Origin: Larix sibirica
Lineage: Eukaryota > Streptophyta > Pinopsida > Pinales > Pinaceae
DNA: 23,655 bases
Assembly: GCA_004151065.3 (NCBI GenBank)
Contig: NWUY0300012878.1
Location: forward strand, 30,687 to 54,341
Direction of reading: 5' to 3'
Within the stretch, counting starts at the first letter, position 1. Each line of letters starts with the position of its first letter. Shown here piece after piece: positions 18,382 to 23,655 of the stretch. Made by a program: the position numbers and the translations under genes. The notes beneath the pieces were generated by a model. It was not told the origin of the DNA and did not search any database. It worked only from the letters and a program-made list of their open reading frames with translations.

Positions 18382-20731
18382 ATTTCCACACCAGTAGGTT
18401 GCACATGGGATTGGGAAGAGAAGATTGCTCGTGACGCATGTGATTGGTTCGGAAAATATTTGGCATTGTGTATAGTCTATGAGTGACTGGGCTAAGTGAG
18501 AATCTTAGGGAATCCAGAGAAGCACACCACCCTTGTGGATTGATATCCCCAGCTTGGGGGTGGCCTTTGCTATAGAAAAATTAAGTACACCAAGGATCCT
18601 ACAGCTAGGAGGAACGTCTGAGTCTTACAACCAATTGGGATTTCATATTAAAATAAATATCATCTTCATATTTAGGCTTTGCTTTGAATTAATATTTCAT
18701 GATTATATGATGTTCATGAATATGTCTATTTTTCAGTTCATGATAAGCACAAATGTATGAATGCTTGGAAATATCTATTGCATTCATGTAGAACTAGTAT
18801 GAGTAATTATTTTGTATAATTGTATGGTAAATTGATAAGGATTTGGGCGACCATGCCTATACATAATTTTTTGTGCAATTACATTGTATTTCGTTGTGTA
18901 GTCATGGTGTATTTCACTATGTAAAGTGATGTTGAAAATTACCTCAATTTAATTATCCATTTGAATTGTGTTTTTAGCTGTATTATTTATCCCTACGTGG
19001 ATAAATATGTTTTGGGGTTTCAAGTCCTTGTATATGTATAATTCTAATTTTAATTTAGCAGAGTTCAGTTTTAAGATAAAAGGGTAGAATTGCATGGTAA
19101 TTCGGAGTTTAGAGTTTGGCTTTTAGTTGGCAGAGGTTAATTCTCAGTCTCAACAATTAACTGAGTTCTTCATCATCTCAAAGTGCCACCGATATGACTA
19201 GGGACATGACAGTTTGGTATTAGAGAATAAATTTGGGTACCCCGTCACCTCATCAATGTTGCGGATGTGGTTGGGTATGTTACAGCTTGGTATCAAATCC
19301 AAAGTTTACAACACCAGGCATGCATGGGCCAAATGGAAACCGAGCTAATACCATGTATTCACAGCTAGTTTAGTGGTAGAAGTGATGTACCTATCAATGG
19401 ATGGGAAATTTTCCATCAGGGGGCACAATAGGAGTAAATTTTTGTAGGACAACTACTTGTTTGAAAAATTGGGAAAATTTAGACACCTCAGAGCTCTTTG
19501 AGAATTTTGAAATTTGGAGTGGGGCCCATAGATTCCATATGGGGATATGGAGTTTCATGGTTGTGTTAGAAGGCCGGACATGGATATCTTATCGGATTTG
19601 GGCTATCAGATCCTTCATGCAAAGGGGTCGAAACCGTCTAACAGATTGTCGAGTATGAGTATCCTGACAGTTATATTGGAGTTAGCTCATCAGTGTGGAT
19701 TGTTTGTGCAATTAATCATTAGTTCAATGAGCATGAGGACGATAGTGAAAGTCTGATATTGGCCATCGGACATTGTAGTTATAGGATAAAGGTCTAAGAG
19801 CATCTCGGAGAAAGGTATGATAAATTATTGGAGAAAGGTTTGAGAACATCTCGGAGAAAGGTCCGAGAGAGTATTGAAGAAAGGTCCATTAGCGTCTTGG
19901 AAAAAGGTCTGAGAGTGTATCGAAGAAAGGTCAAAGGGAATATTGAAGAAAGTTCTAAGAGAATCTTGAAGAAAATTTTGAGAGTATCTCGGAGAAAGGT
20001 CTAAGAGAGTATCGGAGAAGAGTCTGATAGAGTATCATAGAAATGTCCAATAAGAGCATTGTAGGAAGGTCCAATAGAGTATCGGAGGAAGGCCTAATAG
20101 TGTATCGGTGGATAATACAATGGATTATCGGAGGTAAGTCTGAGAATGTTTGGGGAAAAGCCGATGGGAAAGTCCGATAACCTATCAAATTTGATGGTTT
20201 GGGGCGAATGTGGATCAGAGTTCTGATAAGACTAAAGACACCAATAGGGGTCGTCGACCAAGGCATTTGTGTTTGAGTGGCATCCCATGTGACCTTGAAT
20301 GGTCAGGATGGTGATAAACAATGTTGTAGAAAGGTATCAAAGTTGGAATTCCACCGTAGTGGTGTCGTTTGATACCATGTAAGACAAAACGTGCTACTAG
20401 GTGGTTAGGTATGATATAAAGTAGGCCATAACTTTCATCTCAGAAGTTAGATTAAGACCTAAAGATAGTCACTAGAAAGAGAATGATCCAAAGTATACAA
20501 TGGAATCATTAGATTAGAAAGAATTTTTCTGACTTTTTCAGAAGTTGATCAGAAAATAGCATGTGGCTCTTATTTGACAAAAATTATCAAATAAATTAAT
20601 TTTTCTAGATTTTTAAAATATGAGCTTTTTTGGTAAATTTTTGGGATTTTAAATGCATCTAATAGCTCTTAATGATCTGGACACACTGAGGATGTAGTAA
20701 TTGCACCAAGTACATTGCAGGTTAAAGAAAT
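18382..20731 (+). mobile_element. Ty3/gypsy-type LTR and leader region (copy C), non-coding
   Basis: Effectively the same sequence as 14874-17223. No gene of its own. The short frames are identical to those of copy B. Confidence 0.55.
19789..20157 (+). repeat. 23-bp minisatellite, 16 units (copy C)
   Basis: Same array as 16281-16649 at an offset of 3508, identical as far as I compared. Confidence 0.93.
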
Positions 20732-21735
20732 CATGAGGAGGATAATTGAAGAGGAAGAGCTTATTTTCAGGCATGAGGAAGCTAGGAGATAGAATGATAA
20801 TGCAAGGAATGAAGGGACATAATCTATTAGTCACAGAGGCGATGTTGAACATTTGGGACTTATGGAAATAGATAATCCTAATGATGGGGGTGCAAAGATG
20901 CAAGGCTGATAATGAGAAAATATTGAAGGATCAAGAGCAACGAGATCAGTTGAATACTCATCTCATGCAAATTTTAAACATGTTGCAGAGACAGATGAAG
21001 GTTGGAGTAGTTTCGTGGCATGAGAAAGAGGACAAGGGAATTTAAAAGAAGAGATCATGAGAATAATTTAGACATTATAAAGGTGCTACTAGGGGTCAAC
21101 ATATCAGTTAAAGGAGAGTTTCTTGGAATCAGTTCAAAAACTACTTTTAGCAAAAGTACTTGTCTAAGCATTACTATAAAAGGAAAATGCAGGAATTGTT
21201 TGAGCTCAGATTGGGATCTATGAGAATGGAGCAATATGAGAGAAATTTGTTGGACTTGCTAAGGTATGTGGGGTTTATTAAGGAAGAAAATGTAAAAAAT
21301 CAAAGGTTCAGTCAATTTCCTTCAATTTTCAAAGACAAAATTCAATATGATGAACCCAAGACCCTTGAAGAGGCAATCAAGAAGACCAAACACCTATATG
21401 GTCATAATAGGGGAAGGAAAGATATTCAGAATTCTTGTAAATATAAGAAGTGAAATAAGGAAGAATAGGGAAATAAAGTATTCAAGCGACCTTTCTTCAA
21501 GAATAAACAGCCACTTCAACAGATGGATTTTTCTCAGGATGGGTTCCAAATGACAAAGTTTTCAGGAGTAGGGTGGCCTGTTAAATGTTGGGAATGTGAA
21601 GAAAATCACTTGTACAAGAAGTGCCCTCACAGGAGTGATATAATGAGGATAGTGCATAATATTCGAATATCCAATGCAATGGAGGATGTAACCAAGAATA
21701 TTCTAAAATTTTATGCAACATTGGACAATCGATAG
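20732..21735 (+). pseudogene. Ty3/gypsy gag remnant (copy C)
   Basis: Near-identical to the copy B gag: pieces at 21020-21223, 21160-21453 and 21523-21735, zinc knuckle at 21586-21624 (CWECEENHLYKKC, one residue short of the usual spacing). Two bases near 21116 agree with copy A and differ from B. From 21630 the sequence is identical to copy A. Unlike B, this copy runs on into protease and reverse transcriptase. Confidence 0.87.
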
Positions 21736-21752
21736 GAAAATTTCCAATCCAA

Positions 21753-22287
21753 CATGATTGAGGTTGAAGGTAAGATTGTTAATAAATATATTTCCATTCT
21801 GATTGATCACTAGGGAAATTCATAGTTGTGGTATTTGATTGAAATATTTCATTTAAAGAGAAGCAATCATGGCAAGTCATGGATGGTTCAGTTGTCTACT
21901 AGAGCAAAGAGGAAGATCAGTGAGTTGGTAAAGTATTGTCCATTGGACATGAATCAGCTTAGTACTCTTGTAAATTTGAATATAATTCCTCTAGGGTATA
22001 ATGATTTGTTGATCAGGATGGATTGGATGGATGCACATAATGTGGTATTATATTTCCATAATAATACATTCAATTGTCTTAGTGAAGAAGGAAAGCAGAG
22101 GACACTCAAGGGCATCCCAAGACAAAATTCCATTAGGAAAATATCAACATTACAGTTGAAGAAATGTTTCACGAAAGGATGTCAATTTTGTGCAACTCAT
22201 GTGGAAGAGACAAAAAAGAATAAAGGCCCCAACTTGGAATACTTTGAGTACTATAGGAATTCATTTATATATTTGAAAAAGTACTAG
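21753..22287 (+). pseudogene. Ty3/gypsy protease remnant (copy C)
   Basis: Aspartic protease region following gag. The active-site block, intact in copy A, is destroyed here: after ILID (Asp at 21805-21807) comes His and then a TAG at 21811-21813, so the D-S-G triad is lost. The rest is open at 21826-22287 (RAKRKISELVKYCPLDMNQL, LVNLNIIPLG, DWMDAHNVVLYFHNN) and extends into the linker (HVEETKKNKGPNLEYFEYY), which copy A has lost. Ends in a frame change at about 22287. Confidence 0.87.
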
Positions 22288-22975
22288 GTTTTCCACCTAA
22301 AAGATATATTGATTTCTCTATCGATTCGGTGTCAAAAGATGCCCCAGTTTCCAAACTACTGTATAGGATGAGCATGACAGAGTTGAAGGAGTTACAAATG
22401 AAACTGGAGGAATTTTTTAAGAAAGGATACTTATGTCCAAGTGTGTCTCCTTAAGGAGCATCGGTCTTGTTTGAAAATAAGAAGAATGGAACCTTGCGAT
22501 TATGCATTGATTTCAGGGAGTTAAACAAATTCACAGTCAAGAATAAATATCATTTTTCCAAGGTTGATGACTTGTTTGACCAACTAAGAGGATTTAGGGT
22601 CTTCTCTAAGATAGATATAAGTCTGGTTATCACCAAGTGAAAACCAGGGAGGAATACATTGGCAAAACAATATTGTTCAGGAGTAGGTATGGACACTATG
22701 AGTTTGTGGTGGTGCCATTTGGGTTGACCAACGTACCAACCACATTTATGTGTCTTAAGAGTGTAATTTTCAAGAAGTATTTGGATAATATTGTCATTTT
22801 TTTCCTTGATGGAATTCTTATTTATTCTAATATAGAGAAAGAGCATGCAAAACACTTGAAGTTAGTGTTGCAAGTGTTAGGGATCATCAACTTTATACCA
22901 AACTAAGTAAGTGTTCATTTTACGAGAAGCAAATCCATTACTTGGTTCATATTATTTCGAAGGAAGGGATTTTTA
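22288..22975 (+). pseudogene. Ty3/gypsy reverse transcriptase remnant (copy C), truncated
   Basis: RT domain with classic gypsy blocks in order: [54 protein letters not shown] (first catalytic Asp at 22614-22616), then a frameshift, then RYGHYEFVVVPFGLTN (about 22682-22729) and the active-site box. That box reads FLDG at 22805-22813 where FLDD is needed: the second Asp is Gly, so the enzyme is inactive. A stop replaces the Trp of SPWGA near 22453. After another frame change near 22904 the block CSFYEKQIHYLVHIISKEGI ends at about 22975, where similarity stops. RNase H and integrase are absent. Confidence 0.9.
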
Positions 22976-23071
22976 TACCTCAATTTGTCACTTTATGTAT
23001 CATTGAAAACCTTCATGCCACACCAACAAGAATAACACGATGTTTATACCTCCTAGGAGTGTTGAGANNNN
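22976..23071. other. Unidentified sequence and 4-N gap
   Basis: After the RT block the reading frame loses any similarity to gypsy pol. About 92 bp of unassigned DNA lead to four N at 23068-23071. The gap probably marks another contig join. Confidence 0.7.
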
Positions 23072-23205
23072 TGTTAGGACCCTTCATTCTAATGTTGGTC
23101 CCTTCCCTAGTCACACTTGGAAGCAAATCCAACACTTAGGGTTGAATGCCACTTCACCAAGCCCATCTTAGAGGAATTTTCATACCCTGCTAATAGTGCA
23201 AGGTA

Positions 23206-23268
23206 CGAAAATACAACATTTTCGCGCTCTGCATATCTCTGAGGACGCGAAAATTTAACATTTTCGCG
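23206..23268 (+). repeat. Two tandem small hairpins with TTTCGCGC motifs
   Basis: Hairpin 1 has arms CGAAAAT (23206-23212) and ATTTTCG (23218-23224). Hairpin 2 has arms CGCGAAAAT (23246-23254) and ATTTTCGCG (23260-23268). Both have 5-nt loops, lie in a repeat of 42-bp period, and are followed by CGCTYTGC. TTTCGCGC, an exact fit to the E2F consensus TTTSSCGC, occurs at 23220-23227 and 23262-23269. Confidence 0.75.
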
Positions 23269-23457
23269 CTTTGCTGAGACCTGAGGGCATGAACCTCTTG
23301 CTTGGATTTTGGATCTTGAAACTGGGGAGATATTTATGGGATAGGGATTCACTTCAAATCTCATCTCACCCTCCTTCTTTGGTCTGGTTCAGATCCTTGA
23401 TCCACCATTCACTCACCTAGATCCATCATTTTCTCCTAGTGGTTGCCTCCCAAATCC

Positions 23458-23463
23458 TATAAG
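23458..23463 (+). promoter_or_regulatory. TATA-like box in the LTR-like sequence
   Basis: TATAAG in CCTATAAGAAGG, about 190 bp after the hairpin pair, at a position suited to an LTR promoter. Motif evidence only. Confidence 0.35.
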
Positions 23464-23655
23464 AAGGAGGCCATCCATGAGCTAAGGGAGAGATTTTGGA
23501 GGTATCAAAATTATGGCCTTAGGAGTTTTGCAGAGGTAGCAAAGGAGAAGCTTGGAAGGAAGTGCTATCATCTTGGACATCAAGGGGTAACTCTGTAATT
23601 ATCTTCTCTAGATTTCATTAATATAACTTGGCTTATTCTCCCATATTTTGTCTCT

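Larger units (their letters stand above)
18246..21752 (+). repeat. 3.5-kb near-identical repeat, second copy (C)
   Basis: Repeats 14738-18244 immediately after a single N: the end of the copia LTR (18246-18381), leader, primer-like motifs (19215, 19288), minisatellite (19789-20157) and gag. It starts in the middle of an LTR, with no transposon boundary, which is not how a retrotransposon insertion begins. The last 123 bp match copy A, not B. Confidence 0.95.
23072..23655 (+). repeat. Possible LTR start of another retroelement
   Basis: Starts TGTTAGGACCC right after the gap, the style of a plant LTR beginning (TG). It has promoter-like features: a hairpin pair with E2F-like motifs (23206-23268), pyrimidine-rich tracts, and a CCTATAAGAAGG TATA-like box at 23456-23467, followed by a purine-rich possible 5' transcript. 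It has no coding frame of note and no second copy in the window, so this remains a suggestion. The far end lies outside the window. Confidence 0.35.

Noticed and set aside
18205-18486. 93-codon frame spanning the N at 18245
   Set aside because: It crosses an ambiguous base at a probable false join and fuses gag-tail sequence to LTR sequence; not a real fusion gene.
22288-22975. Pararetrovirus (caulimovirid) fragment
   Set aside because: The gypsy-type RT follows a retrotransposon gag with zinc knuckle and protease, and I see no movement protein or viral coat motif. Ty3/gypsy is the better fit.

Overview
This looks like nuclear DNA from a plant with a large, repeat-rich genome. The evidence is A+T-rich intergenic sequence, Ty1/copia and Ty3/gypsy LTR retrotransposons with an initiator-Met-tRNA-type primer binding site, and no bacterial operon structure. 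A gymnosperm or similar giant genome is plausible but is my inference, not shown by the sequence. I see no intact protein-coding gene, tRNA, rRNA or CRISPR array. Almost every recognisable coding stretch is a dead retrotransposon.

Layout. (1) 1-5634, copy A: the end of a copia polyprotein (reverse transcriptase and RNase H), its polypurine tract and 3' LTR (1536-1787), then a gypsy-type leader with a 16-unit, 23-bp minisatellite (3211-3579), then broken gypsy gag and protease, cut off at about 5634. (2) 5635-9576: the only non-retroelement stretch. It holds several tandem repeats, a 117-bp repeat that folds into hairpins (7043-7386), and a 128/131-bp inverted repeat (6590-6717 and 7591-7721) that reads as two diverged, exon-like paralogues on opposite strands. 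(3) 9577-14873, copy B: a full-length but dead copia element with both LTRs, primer site, gag, protease, integrase, RT/RNase H and polypurine tract, interrupted by a 157-N gap. (4) 14874-18244: the same gypsy leader and gag as copy A. (5) One N at 18245, then 18246-21752 (copy C) repeats 14738-18244 almost exactly at an offset of 3508 bp. Copy C then continues further into gypsy protease and RT, to about 22975. (6) After a 4-N gap, 23072-23655 resembles the start of a different LTR, with two small perfect hairpins and a TATA-like box.

How the parts relate. Copies A and B share at least four in-frame stop codons at a constant offset of 13,089 bp and share the same sequence 3' of the copia LTR. 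They therefore descend from one already-dead copia-gypsy composite, not from two independent insertions. Copies B and C are so alike, and are joined at a single N, that an assembly artefact is the first explanation to test. A 154-bp stretch of C that is identical to A instead of B adds to that suspicion, or points to gene conversion.

I found no convincing new biological system. The most interesting leads are the inverted exon-like pair with hairpin repeats between its arms (about 6.5-7.9 kb), the leader minisatellite, and the E2F-like hairpin pair in the terminal LTR-like sequence.
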